Positions 25,147 to 33,264 of a stretch of 64,000 bases of DNA are shown here, one piece after another. The stretch comes from Planctomycetota bacterium. GTDB lineage: Bacteria; Planctomycetota; Planctomycetia; Pirellulales; PNKZ01. The DNA lies in contig JAFEBQ010000006.1 in assembly GCA_018242585.1 (NCBI GenBank), positions 25,148-89,147 of the forward strand, given 5' to 3'. The notes under the pieces were generated by a model, which saw nothing but the letters and a program-made list of their open reading frames with translations, did not search any database and was not told where the DNA came from. Numbering within the stretch: position 1 is the first letter of the stretch; each line of letters begins with the position of its first letter. The position numbers and the translations under genes were made by a program.

Positions 25147-25860
25147 TCACGCCGGCGCGTTCCCCGACACGAACCGATAGCCCGCCCCGCGGACGCTCAA
25201 GAAATGCTGCGGCTCGGCTGGGTCCAGCTCGAAGTATTTGCGCAGCCGGACGATGAAATTGTCGACGGTTCGCGTGGTGGGCGAGTTGGCGAAGCCCCAC
25301 ACGTCCTCCAGCAGTTGCGCGCGGCTGATCACGCTCTCTTCATTGTCGATGAAGTACCGCAGCAGCTTCATCTCGGTTGCGGTCAGTTGCACCGGCTGGC
25401 CGGCGACGTTGACTTCGTAGGTGTCAAAGTTGATCTGCGCGCGGCCAAAGTCGTAAGTCTTCAGCTCCTTGGTCGTCGGCGCGGGGCGGCGGCTGAACCG
25501 GGCCAGCAAGTTCCGCACCCGGCTGATTAGCTCGTCCAACTCGAACGGCTTGGTCAGATACTGGTCGGCTCCGACGTCGAAGCCGCGAATGCGATCCTCG
25601 GTCAGCGTCCGCGCGCTGAGAATCAGCACCGGAACCTGGTTTCCTTGCTTGCGAATCTCTTCGCAGATCGCATAGCCGCTCATGCCCGGCAGCATCAGAT
25701 CGAGGACCACCAGCTCGATCCCCAGCGGATCGTCCTCGATCATGGCCAGCGCCGCCGGCCCCTCGGTACACACCGTGACGTCGTAACCTTCGGCTTCCAG
25801 ATTGAACTTGATGCCGAATGCCAGATGCTGCTCGTCTTCGACCACCAGGATGCGCTTCAT
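25147..25860 (-). CDS. OmpR/PhoB-family response regulator
   Basis: A 237-residue protein. The receiver domain (1-120) has the acidic pocket VVEDE (Glu8/Asp9), the phospho-acceptor Asp54 in VVLDLMLPGMSGY, Thr/Ser in LILSART and Lys in YLTKPF. The C-terminal winged-helix domain (about 135-230) reads VNVAGQPVQLTATEMKLLRY, ISRAQLLEDVWGF, RTVDNFIVRLRKYFE and SVRGAGYRFV, which fits the OmpR/PhoB class. Its atg overlaps the histidine-kinase stop by four bases (atga), so translation is coupled and the kinase is its partner. The target genes are unknown. Confidence 0.92.
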   Translation of the reverse strand: MKRILVVEDEQHLAFGIKFNLEAEGYDVTVCTEGPAALAMIEDDPLGIELVVLDLMLPGMSGYAICEEIRKQGNQVPVLILSARTLTEDRIRGFDVGADQYLTKPFELDELISRVRNLLARFSRRPAPTTKELKTYDFGRAQINFDTYEVNVAGQPVQLTATEMKLLRYFIDNEESVISRAQLLEDVWGFANSPTTRTVDNFIVRLRKYFELDPAEPQHFLSVRGAGYRFVSGNAPA

Positions 25861-26786
25861 GATGGTGTCGCCGCGCCGGCCAGCGGCGGCCCGCCGGGCA
25901 ATTCGACTTCCATCACGGTCCCACCGCGGGTCAACGGGCTGCGCACCTGGACGCGGCCGCGCATTCGCCGGACCAGGGTTCGCACGATGAACAAGCCCAG
26001 CCCCGTGCCGGTCTGCTTTCGCTCGAGTTCGTTGCCCAGCCGAACGAACCGGCCAAAAATCTTGCGCCGCGCGTTGATCGGAATGCCCGGGCCGTTGTCG
26101 CTGACTCGCGTGATGACCGTGCCGCGGCCGTTCAGCCAGCTTTCGATTTTCACCTCGGGGCTGGGCATCGAGTATTTGACCGCGTTGTCGATCAGGTTGC
26201 GGAACACGATCTCGACGTCCATCGCCCGGGCATGCACCATCGACGGGGCGGCGTCGATCTGGACCGACTCGACCGGCACGCCGTAGCGGTGAACGGCCGA
26301 CTCGACCGCGCCGCGAAAGACTTCCAACAACGGCACGTCTTGCAACTCGGCGGCGTCGGGTTGTTGATCGAGCCGAGCCGCGTCCAGCAGGTGATTGATC
26401 AGCGAGTCGAGTCGCTCGACGTCCTCGAGCATGTAGCGATAGAAGTCGGCCTGCTGCGACTCGGGCACGTTGCGGCGCGAGAGAGTCTGCAGGTACAGCT
26501 TCAACGAGGAGATCGGGCTTTTGAACTCGTGCGTGACGCTGTCGATGAAATTGGACTGCCGCTGATTGAGCGCGATCTCCTTGACCGACATCGCCAGGTA
26601 AAGGACCACGCCGACCAACACCAGCACCAGGAACGTCAGTCCCAGGGCCAGCACCGCCCACCAGTAGCTGGCGTATTGCGAGGCGTTGACCGCCAGCAGC
26701 ACCCAGCCGACGATCAGCGCCACCAGCAGCACGATCATGATCGTGCCCAGCGTGATCGGCCAGCTAATGGATCGGCGACGGAGCAT
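25857..26786 (-). CDS. sensor histidine kinase
   Basis: A 309-residue protein from the atg at 26786 (MLRRRSISWPITLG); the frame upstream consists of repeat DNA and is not coding. Two membrane segments (about 10-34 and 42-66) are separated by only a few residues, so the protein has no real periplasmic sensor and probably senses in or near the membrane. The H-box is VTHEFKSPISSLKLYL with His86. The ATPase has the N-box FRNLIDNAVKYS, G1 VSDNGPGIP and G2 GTGLGLFIV. It is followed by its OmpR-type regulator with a four-base overlap. Confidence 0.92.
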   Translation of the reverse strand: MLRRRSISWPITLGTIMIVLLVALIVGWVLLAVNASQYASYWWAVLALGLTFLVLVLVGVVLYLAMSVKEIALNQRQSNFIDSVTHEFKSPISSLKLYLQTLSRRNVPESQQADFYRYMLEDVERLDSLINHLLDAARLDQQPDAAELQDVPLLEVFRGAVESAVHRYGVPVESVQIDAAPSMVHARAMDVEIVFRNLIDNAVKYSMPSPEVKIESWLNGRGTVITRVSDNGPGIPINARRKIFGRFVRLGNELERKQTGTGLGLFIVRTLVRRMRGRVQVRSPLTRGGTVMEVELPGGPPLAGAATPS

Positions 26787-26799
26787 GGGGGGCGGGGGG

Positions 26800-26928
26800 G
26801 AAGTTGCTAGTTGCTGGTTGCTAGTTGCGAGTGGGGAAAGAGGCGGGCAGGAAATCGAACGCCTAAACCGCGCGGCAAGTTTCCTCGCCTTTACTAGCAA
26901 CTAGGAACTAGCAACTAGCAACTTCCCC
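26800..26928. repeat. word-built inverted repeat (tagttgctagttgctgg)
   Basis: The left side, gaagttgctagttgctggtt with gctagttgcg, is complementary to actagcaactaggaactagc with aactagcaac on the right (26893-26925). The loop is about 55 bases. It lies between the carbamoylputrescine-amidase-like gene and the kinase on the same strand. Confidence 0.7.
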
Positions 26929-27816
26929 TCAATCAATATACCTTCGCAGCAGGTCGCCGTACGCATCGATGCGGCGATCTCGCAAAAACGGCCAGTGCGT
27001 CCGCACCGAGTCAATCTGGTCCAGGTTGCACTCGACCAGCAGGGTTTCTTCCTTGTCATGGCTGGCCAGGGCCAGCAGATTGCCGGCCGGATCGGCCACG
27101 AACGACGCCCCCCAGAACTCGATCCCCCCCTCGACGCCAGTTCGGTTGACCGCCACCACGAAACAGCCGTTGGCGATCGCGTGGCTGCGCATCATGGTCT
27201 GCCAGGCGTCGTGCTGGCTGGCACCGAACTCGGCCTTCTCGTGAGCCTGCCAGCCAATGGCCGTCGGGTAGAAGATGATCTGCGCCCCGCGCAGGGCCGT
27301 GATCCGCGCCGCCTCGGGATACCACTGGTCCCAGCAGACGCACACGCCCAACTGCCCAAACCGCGTCGCGCAACTGCTGAAGCCAAGATCGCCCGGCGTG
27401 AAGTAAAACTTCTCGTAGTACAGCGGGTCGTCGGGAATGTGCATCTTGCGATAAGTGTGTACCGGCCGACCGTCGGCGTCCCACACCACCGCCGTGTTGT
27501 GATACAGCCCCTGCGTGCGACGCTCGAACAACGAGCCGACGATCACCACGCCGTGCTGCTTGGCCGCCTCGGCCAGCGCCTCGGCCGTCGGCCCCGTCAG
27601 CGACTCGGCCTCGTCAAAGCGCAAGAAGTCTTCGCTCTGGCACGGATAGTGGCCGTGGAACAGTTCCTGCAGACAGACGATGTTCGCCCCGCGCGCCGCG
27701 GCATCGCCAATGCGAGCCAGCGCCTTCTCGACGTTGGGGCGCTTCGCGTGTACGCAGGTCATCTGGACCAGCGCCACGGTCACCTTGGCCGGGGGAACAA
27801 GATTCGGCACAGCCAT
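26929..27816 (-). CDS. aguB: N-carbamoylputrescine amidase-like nitrilase
   Basis: A 295-residue carbon-nitrogen hydrolase. The catalytic triad is visible: Glu51 in CLQELFHGHYPC, Lys124 in YRKMHIPDD and Cys161 in CWDQWYPEAAR. FYFTPGDLG, YPTAIGWQ and NRTGVEGGIEFWG match the AguB branch, which converts N-carbamoylputrescine to putrescine, CO2 and ammonia in the agmatine route. No agmatine deiminase gene lies in the window, so the pathway assignment rests on family resemblance. It is cytoplasmic, with no signal. It is divergent from bioD with 91 bases between them, which must hold both promoters. Confidence 0.85.
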   Translation of the reverse strand: MAVPNLVPPAKVTVALVQMTCVHAKRPNVEKALARIGDAAARGANIVCLQELFHGHYPCQSEDFLRFDEAESLTGPTAEALAEAAKQHGVVIVGSLFERRTQGLYHNTAVVWDADGRPVHTYRKMHIPDDPLYYEKFYFTPGDLGFSSCATRFGQLGVCVCWDQWYPEAARITALRGAQIIFYPTAIGWQAHEKAEFGASQHDAWQTMMRSHAIANGCFVVAVNRTGVEGGIEFWGASFVADPAGNLLALASHDKEETLLVECNLDQIDSVRTHWPFLRDRRIDAYGDLLRRYID

Positions 27817-27907
27817 AAGTCAGCTCGCTCGCAACAAGGGGGGCGGTCGCACGCTTCGCCGGCCCGCGCCAATTGCCGACCGGCAAGTTGATGGTACCCT
27901 AGGCGCT

Positions 27908-28618
27908 ATGAATGACAACCGGGTTCCAGGCCTGTTCATCACCGGCACCGACACGAACGTCGGCAAAACCTACGTCACCGCGTTGATCGCGCGACAGTTG
28001 GTGGCGAGGGGCTTGCGCGTGGGCGTGTATAAACCCGTCGCCAGCGGCTGCCGCTTGGAAGCCGGCACGCTGGTCAGTGATGACGCGGTGGCACTGTGGG
28101 AAGCGGCCGGCCGGCCCGGCACGTTAGAGCAAGTCTGCCCCCAGCGCTTTCGCGCGCCGCTGGCGCCGCCGCGCGCGGCCGCCGAGCAAGGCGACACGGT
28201 CGACGCGGCGCTGCTGCGCGCGGGGCTCGAACCTTGGCTCGCATCGAGCGACATCGTCCTGGTCGAAGGAGCCGGTGGGCTGATGGCCCCGATCAGCGAC
28301 GACGACTATGCGGCCGACCTGGCCCACGATTTTGGCTATCCGCTGATGGTCGTGGCGCGCGATGCGCTGGGAACGATCCATCAAACCTTGTCAACATTGA
28401 TCGTGGCCGCCACATTCCGTCGCGGGCTCGACGTGGCGGGCGTGGTCTTAAATCGAACCTCGGCCGAAGCCGACCCAAGCGCGGCCACCAATGCCGAGGA
28501 ACTGGCGGCTCGCTGCGTGCCGCCACTGTTGGCGCGCGTCGGCTGGCAGGCCAACGCGTTCAGCGAGACAATCGACTGGCTCGCCTTGGCGCAAGGGAAG
28601 CCGTTGCAGCGCCGCTAG
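27908..28618 (+). CDS. bioD: ATP-dependent dethiobiotin synthetase
   Basis: A 236-residue protein from the atg at 27908. The P-loop ITGTDTNVGKTYVTALIA (11-28) is diagnostic for BioD, followed by VGVYKPVASGCR (Lys and Ser that contact diaminopelargonic acid), APLAPPRAAAEQG and VLVEGAGGLMAPI. It catalyses closure of the ureido ring from 7,8-diaminopelargonate, CO2 and ATP, the step before biotin synthase. The usual length is about 225-240. No other bio genes are adjacent, so the biotin pathway is dispersed here. taccct at 27897-27902 may be a -10 element close to the start. Confidence 0.92.
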   Translation: MNDNRVPGLFITGTDTNVGKTYVTALIARQLVARGLRVGVYKPVASGCRLEAGTLVSDDAVALWEAAGRPGTLEQVCPQRFRAPLAPPRAAAEQGDTVDAALLRAGLEPWLASSDIVLVEGAGGLMAPISDDDYAADLAHDFGYPLMVVARDALGTIHQTLSTLIVAATFRRGLDVAGVVLNRTSAEADPSAATNAEELAARCVPPLLARVGWQANAFSETIDWLALAQGKPLQRR

Positions 28619-28632
28619 TGCGCTCTCGCAAT

Positions 28633-28804
28633 GGGTAGCAACGGTTGCTAAAGCAACCGGTGCCGCGCGAGCGGCAAGAGGTCAAGGTCCGATGCTTGCC
28701 GTTCGTGAGAAAAACGACGATGCGAACGGGGTGAGAGGTGCGCTCCACCCTCGATGCCTCTGGCGGCGGTTGCCGCACCGGTTGGCAAGCAACCGGTGCT
28801 ACCC
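28633..28804. repeat. inverted element after bioD
   Basis: The outer arms gggtagcaacggttgc (28633-28648) and gcaaccggtgctaccc (28789-28804) pair at 15 of 16 positions. Each end also forms its own small hairpin (cggttgctaaagcaaccg on the left, accggttggcaagcaaccgg on the right). It is non-coding, between convergent bioD and the BFD-like gene. Confidence 0.65.
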
Positions 28805-28855
28805 GGTTCCACTACCCAAAGATGTGGGTGAATTAACGAGAAACACCTGGCCCGT

Positions 28856-29113
28856 TTACGAGCCGGCGTTTTGCAGGGCGATGAACTTCCGCAGCCGCCG
28901 GTGACAGGCGGTGCAGCCCGAGCCGGCGCCGGTGACGCGCGCGACTTCGCACAGCGACATCAACGGACAAAGGGCCGACGCATCGCGCAGATCGTCTTCG
29001 GTGACGTTCAAACAACGGCAGACAACCGTCGCGTCACTAGCGACCGATGTGCAAGAATCGCAGCTTGTGACCGGCGCCATTTCATCGGCGACCGTGTAGT
29101 AAGCCACAACCAT
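28856..29113 (-). CDS. BFD-like [2Fe-2S] protein (bacterioferritin-associated ferredoxin type)
   Basis: An 85-residue protein. The BFD fold is recognised by four Cys ligands, VVCRCLNVTEDDL and GSGCTACHRRL, at the usual spacing (Cys-x-Cys, about 32 residues, Cys-x2-Cys). Such proteins donate electrons for iron release from bacterioferritin or bind to partner oxidoreductases. The first 28 residues contain extra Cys (SCDSC). The start at 29113 has a weak ribosome site; a second atg lies 11 codons in. A Fur-box-like sequence 36 bases upstream fits iron-starvation control. Confidence 0.8.
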   Translation of the reverse strand: MVVAYYTVADEMAPVTSCDSCTSVASDATVVCRCLNVTEDDLRDASALCPLMSLCEVARVTGAGSGCTACHRRLRKFIALQNAGS

Positions 29114-29148
29114 GAGAGTGCGAGGTGGAGGGAAGGCTAGGTGGGAAT

Positions 29149-29167
29149 GAAATTGATACTCAATCTC
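29149..29167 (-). promoter_or_regulatory. Fur-box-like operator
   Basis: The 19-mer gaaattgatactcaatctc matches the classical Fur consensus gataatgataatcattatc at 14 of 19 positions. It lies 36 bases upstream of the BFD-like start codon. In iron excess Fur would bind and repress the gene. The remainder of the 29114-29380 gap shows nothing else that I can name. Confidence 0.6.
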
Positions 29168-29380
29168 AACTCATTCCTTGTACCAGCGGCTGACGCGCCG
29201 TGTCAACGAAAATCCTCGGGAAATCGCCAGGCTACCCGAACCGCTAGCACCCGGTCGGGGCCAAATCGAGGCTGGCCAAGGGATAACCGTAGCCCTCGCC
29301 CCGCCAGATAGCCCAGAACGCCCCTTGCCTATCCGGTATGATGACCCGGCTCGGCTGTCATCGCATCGCACAGGTGTTTT

Positions 29381-30643
29381 ATGCGTAAGCTCCTTGGTCT
29401 GCTGCTGTTGACCGCCGGGACGGCTTTGACCGCCCAGGCGGGTGACTGGACCGATTTTCGCGGCCCTGGCCGAACCGGCCGCACGTCCGAAACCGGCGTC
29501 CCCCAGCAATGGAGCCCGTCGGAACATGTCCGCTGGCGGATGCCCCTGCCGGGCCCCGGCAACAGCAGCCCCGTCGTGGCCGGCGACACGGTCTTTGTCA
29601 CCTGCGCCAGCGAGCGCGGCAAGCAACGGGGGACGTACGCCTTTGATCGACAGTCGGGCAAGCAGCGCTGGCAGCAAGTCGTCTCGTTCCTGGAGGAAGA
29701 TCCGACGCACGGCACGAACCCTTACTGCGGCTCGTCCCCGGCGGTCGCCGGCGGTCGCGTGGTCGTCTGGCACGGCTCGGCCGGGGTGCATTGCTACTCG
29801 GCCACCGATGGCCAGGCGCTCTGGTCGCGCGACCTCGGGTTGTTCCGGCACATCTGGGGCTATGGCTCGTCGCCGGTCATCGACGGCAAGCTGGTCTACC
29901 TGAACTGCGGACCCGGCGCGCGGCAGTTCGTCATCGCCTTGGAACTCGAATCGGGCAAGACCGTCTGGCAACAAGACGTCCCCGGCGGCGACGCCGGCGA
30001 AGAGAACCGGGGCGACGGCGAGAAGCCGTTGTGGACTGGTTCGTGGAGCACGCCGGTCGTGGCCACGATCGACGCCCGGCGGCAGGTGCTGGTCTCGCTG
30101 CCGCGCTTTGTCCAAGCCTATGACGCCGCCAACGGCGAGCCGACCTGGCGCGTCGACGGACTGGGTGACCTGGTTTACACCGACATCGTCCTGGGGGACG
30201 GCGTCGCCGTGGCGATGGGGGGCTATCACGGCCCGGCTATTGGTTTCAAGCTCGGCGGCTCGGGCAACACCACCGAGACGAATCGCCTTTGGCGACAGAC
30301 CTCGCGCAATCCGCAGCGCATCGGCTCGGGCGTGATCGTCGATGGGCTGCTGTACATCGCCAACGAGATCGGTCTGGCTCAGTGCCTTGATCCCAAGACC
30401 GGCGTCGATCGCTGGAAGGCGCGCCTGCCGGGGAGCAAACTCTGGGGCTCGACCATCTTTGCCGATGGCCGGCTGTACACGACCAATCAGGAGGGGACGA
30501 CCATCGTCTGGACGCCGAATGCCGAGCGGCTGGAAGTGCTGGCCGAGAATCGCTTGGGCGAGCACAGCAATTCCACGCCCGCCTTCTCGAACGGCCAGGT
30601 CTTCCTGCGCACGTACGAGCACTTGTACTGCGTCGAGAACTGA
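29381..30643 (+). CDS. exported PQQ-type beta-propeller protein
   Basis: A 420-residue protein with a signal peptide MRKLLGLLLLTAGTALTAQA. The mature start WTDFRGPGRTGRTSE is the typical opening of planctomycete PQQ-like propellers. Blade repeats follow: NSSPVVAGDTVFVTC, CGSSPAVAGGRVVVWHG, SATDGQALWSRDLG, YGSSPVIDGKLVYLN, ALELESGKTVWQQDV and LDPKTGVDRWKARLPG. It has no catalytic residues of true quinoprotein dehydrogenases, so it more probably binds protein or polymer in the periplasm. It is monocistronic, followed by a repeat-bearing gap. Confidence 0.88.
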   Translation: MRKLLGLLLLTAGTALTAQAGDWTDFRGPGRTGRTSETGVPQQWSPSEHVRWRMPLPGPGNSSPVVAGDTVFVTCASERGKQRGTYAFDRQSGKQRWQQVVSFLEEDPTHGTNPYCGSSPAVAGGRVVVWHGSAGVHCYSATDGQALWSRDLGLFRHIWGYGSSPVIDGKLVYLNCGPGARQFVIALELESGKTVWQQDVPGGDAGEENRGDGEKPLWTGSWSTPVVATIDARRQVLVSLPRFVQAYDAANGEPTWRVDGLGDLVYTDIVLGDGVAVAMGGYHGPAIGFKLGGSGNTTETNRLWRQTSRNPQRIGSGVIVDGLLYIANEIGLAQCLDPKTGVDRWKARLPGSKLWGSTIFADGRLYTTNQEGTTIVWTPNAERLEVLAENRLGEHSNSTPAFSNGQVFLRTYEHLYCVEN

Positions 30644-30656
30644 GGGCCTGTTCCGC

Positions 30657-30842
30657 CGCTGTTTTGCCACGGAGACACGGTGGCACGGAGATTTGCACGG
30701 AGGAGGAAGAGTAAGCGGGGAAACAAAGCCTCAATGACCAATAGAACACAGCCGGCTCCTTCGCATTATTGGTCATTGGTGCTTGGGCATTGGTCATTCA
30801 CATCTACTCCGTGTAGCCCTCCGTGCCTCCGTGGCGAAATCT
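30657..30842. repeat. composite inverted element (cacggagacacgg / ccgtgcctccgtgg; caatgaccaat words)
   Basis: The outer words ccacggagacacggtggcac (30666 on) are mirrored by ccctccgtgcctccgtggcg (30815 on). Inside, caatgaccaata (30733) is mirrored by tattggtcattg. It lies between the convergent propeller and isomerase-like genes and may terminate both. Confidence 0.65.
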
Positions 30843-30845
30843 GCC

Positions 30846-31676
30846 TCAAGCGCTTTCGCGGATGCTGCTGGCGACGGGAAGCAACTGCTTGAACGTCGAG
30901 TGCGTTTTGCGCAGCAGCGTCGGGTAGTCGTCGGGCGGGACTTCCAGCCCCATCAGCACCACGTCGTAATCTCCCCGGTAGCCGCCCCTTTCGAGGGCCG
31001 CGATCAGCGACAATAGCGGCGCTTCCCCTTCGCCCAACGGCGTGTGCCGCTCTTCACAGTAGGTCGGCGCGCGCCCGTCGGCCAATTGCACCAGCGCCAC
31101 GTGCGGCGCGGCGGCCGCCAGTTGTTGCTGTCCCTTGTCGTCCCACGGCGTCTGGTACGTGTCGATCGCCAGCTTGAGCCGCGGGCTGTTGAACTCCTGG
31201 ACCAGCGCCAAGGGCTCGTCGAGCCCGACCAGGAAGGACCATTCGGTGGCCATCAGGGCATGCACCGGCTTGAGCGCCAAGGTCACCCCCTGTTGTTCGG
31301 CGGCGGGAACAAGCTGCTTCAGCGCTTCGCGAAACAGCCGCCGGGCGTGCGCGTTGGTATGCCCCGCGCGCGGACCCGAGTAAACCAGCAGCGTGGCGGC
31401 CCGCAGCTCGGCCGCCAGCGCGATGGCGTCGAGCGCATCGTCGATCGACTCGCGGAGCGTCCGTCCGTCGCTGGCCGTGAAGCCGCCGGCCCAGGCCAGG
31501 TTCGACACTTCCAGACCGCTGCTGGCCAGCAAGTCGACGCCCCGTTCGCGACCGAAATCGTCGAGCTTGTGCCGCCAAACGCCGATCGATTTGAAACCGC
31601 CGGCAATGAGTTGCTGAACATCCTGATCGAACGTCCAGCGAAACGTCGTAAGTTCGTTAATCGACAACCGTGCCAT
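30846..31676 (-). CDS. sugar phosphate isomerase/epimerase family protein
   Basis: A 276-residue protein from the atg at 31676 (MARLSINELTTFRWTFDQD). It is a TIM-barrel protein of the xylose-isomerase-like family: GFKSIGVWRHKLDDFG, LEVSNLAWAGGF, ATLLVYSGPRAGHTNAHA, GVTLALKPVHALMA, RLKLAIDTYQTPWD, VALVQLADGRAP and GYRGDYDVVLMG. Two usual metal ligands look substituted: the first strand has LKPVH where family members have LEP-H, and the last has VLMG where they have VE. Activity may therefore be altered. It is a divergent paralogue of the 19193-20023 gene. No substrate can be named. Confidence 0.75.
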   Translation of the reverse strand: MARLSINELTTFRWTFDQDVQQLIAGGFKSIGVWRHKLDDFGRERGVDLLASSGLEVSNLAWAGGFTASDGRTLRESIDDALDAIALAAELRAATLLVYSGPRAGHTNAHARRLFREALKQLVPAAEQQGVTLALKPVHALMATEWSFLVGLDEPLALVQEFNSPRLKLAIDTYQTPWDDKGQQQLAAAAPHVALVQLADGRAPTYCEERHTPLGEGEAPLLSLIAALERGGYRGDYDVVLMGLEVPPDDYPTLLRKTHSTFKQLLPVASSIRESA

Positions 31677-32187
31677 GAGGGCCTGAGCGCTCCGTGCGAT
31701 GAACCGTCGGCAATACCTGGCCAGCGGCGCGAGACTTGGCGGCGTCGCCCGTGCCAGAGAGCCAGCGCAGTTGCCCCTTCGCAAATCGAAGCTTCCACTA
31801 CGCGACGCCGCCGAGCGAACAGCCCGATCACCGCCTGCTCCCCTCACGTCTCTCGGCCGATGGCCAAACGGAAGTCACCGAGTATCGACAAATCATCCCG
31901 CGCTGGCAAGCGGCGGTCGACAACGATGGCGCGGTTCCGCCACGAAAATCTGTTCGGACGTTCATCGCGTCAATGGTAGCACGCGACCAAACGTGCCCGA
32001 CGGCACAGCGCATCGCCGCATTAGAGCAATTCTCGGGAGCGTGTATCGTTTGCTTACCCAAGCCGGCGGCTCTGCCGCCAATCTCGGTGGCAAAGCCACC
32101 GGCTTGGAAGATACGCACGCTATACTGAATCGAGAAGCGATCTAGAGAGCAGCGGCAATTAAACAACCGCGCTGCCGTCCATACTGC
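31677..32187. other. non-coding gap
   Basis: Plus-strand frames here (up to about 148 codons) overlap one another, lack ribosome sites and do not resemble proteins. The gap contains the inverted repeat at 32059-32106. It should also hold the promoter of the isomerase-like gene. Confidence 0.5.
32059..32106. repeat. inverted repeat caagccggcggc... / ...gccaccggcttg
   Basis: 21-base arms at 32059-32079 and 32086-32106 pair at 17 of 21 positions around a 6-base loop; each arm also contains its own small palindrome (ggcggctctgccgcc, ggtggcaaagccacc). It follows the stop of the downstream minus-strand gene at 32188 and may be its terminator. Confidence 0.6.
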
Positions 32188-33264
32188 TCAGGGAGCGGTC
32201 AACCGCTCGCGCGTCTGCTGGATCGATTGCAAGATCGCTTGCTCGATCTGCGCCAGCTGCGCCGCGCGCTCTTCGGCCGGCGCCGCGGCATCGAACTTGA
32301 CCGGGGCGCTGACGAGCATCTTCAACCGGTCGTACGCCTGGCGGCGGACTTCCGCGTCGTCGCGGCGCATCAACGTGAACCAGGTCCAGGCGTCGCCGGC
32401 CATCAACAGCGTCAGCCGGTCGTTCGAGTCGTCCTCTTCATCGACAAAGCCGCGCATCACCTGCTTCAGCCGATAGCGCTGCTCGGCGTCGAGCTGGCCC
32501 AGGTCGAACTGCTTCAGCAGCGGCAACACCACCGGGCCGGCCTCGGTCAATTGTCGCTGGGCGGCTTGCCGCGCTGTGAACCGGCCGTCTCCCAACTGGT
32601 GGACCCAGCCGAGGATTTGCCGCGTGTCGTAGGCCGGCGCTTGCGTCGACGTGCGCAACAGCGCACGTTCGAGCGCTTCGGCTCGCTGGGCGATCCGCCA
32701 TTGCGGGTGAATGATCTCCAGGTACGGCGCCAACTCGGCGGCGCACAACGCCGGATCATCGAGCATCAACAGCCACAGGCTCGACGCCGCCAGCGTGCGC
32801 CGTTCGTCCCCTTTTTCGACCCGCAGCACCAGCGGCCCCTCGGCCGTTTGCGTGAACTCGACCTTGGTGTTGTCGGTGGCCGCCAGCGGCGTGCGGCGAA
32901 GCGTGATCTCGCGCCCGCCCGACAGGTGATAGCTCAGCTCCCACTCGGGCAATTTCAGCTCATAGTGCAGCGTCACCGACGGGCCGTTGCAGGTGATGGT
33001 CAGCTTCTCGCCGCGGGTGTTGTTCCGGTGGCTGCTGTTCATCGAGCGCGGCGGCTCGAGCGGCCCGCACACGATCTTGCCACCCGAGATGTGCAGATCG
33101 AGCATCCGCACATTGGCCATCAACGTCGGATGCATGATCACCGGCGTGGCGGCCAGAGCTTGCGCCGCGAACAGCGCGCTTAGCGCCATCGCAATCAGGC
33201 ACACCGCCGCGCGGAGCGCGCGGCCCGCGCGCACAGGGCTCGAATTATTCAATTGCGTCGCCAT
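32188..33264 (-). CDS. exported protein of unknown function
   Basis: A 358-residue protein with a signal peptide (about 1-38, AVCLIAMALSALFAAQALA). Residues 40-165 are beta-rich (VRMLDLHISGGKIVCGPL, LTITCNGPSVTLHYELKLPE, GREITLRRTPLAA). Residues 200-358 are helical, with HEAT-like spacing (AYDTRQILGWVHQLGDGRF, AEQRYRLKQVMRGFVDEED) and a Gln/Glu-rich end. I know no named family; proteins of this two-part form with a degradation-of-time-like helical tail are frequent in planctomycetes. Its atg overlaps the end of the DedA gene by 20 bases, so the two are translationally linked. Confidence 0.65.
   Translation of the reverse strand: MATQLNNSSPVRAGRALRAAVCLIAMALSALFAAQALAATPVIMHPTLMANVRMLDLHISGGKIVCGPLEPPRSMNSSHRNNTRGEKLTITCNGPSVTLHYELKLPEWELSYHLSGGREITLRRTPLAATDNTKVEFTQTAEGPLVLRVEKGDERRTLAASSLWLLMLDDPALCAAELAPYLEIIHPQWRIAQRAEALERALLRTSTQAPAYDTRQILGWVHQLGDGRFTARQAAQRQLTEAGPVVLPLLKQFDLGQLDAEQRYRLKQVMRGFVDEEDDSNDRLTLLMAGDAWTWFTLMRRDDAEVRRQAYDRLKMLVSAPVKFDAAAPAEERAAQLAQIEQAILQSIQQTRERLTAP

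Noticed and set aside
25861..26661. Upstream part of a minus-strand frame that continues into the response regulator
   Set aside because: This section lies out of frame over the histidine kinase gene; the regulator starts at the atg at 25860, overlapping the kinase stop.
29171..30670. 499-codon minus-strand frame opposite the PQQ propeller gene
   Set aside because: Shadow frame with biased composition; the plus-strand gene has a signal peptide and blade repeats.
31699..32145. Overlapping 130-148 codon plus-strand frames in the 31.7-32.2 kb gap
   Set aside because: No ribosome site, atypical composition, and they run through an inverted repeat.
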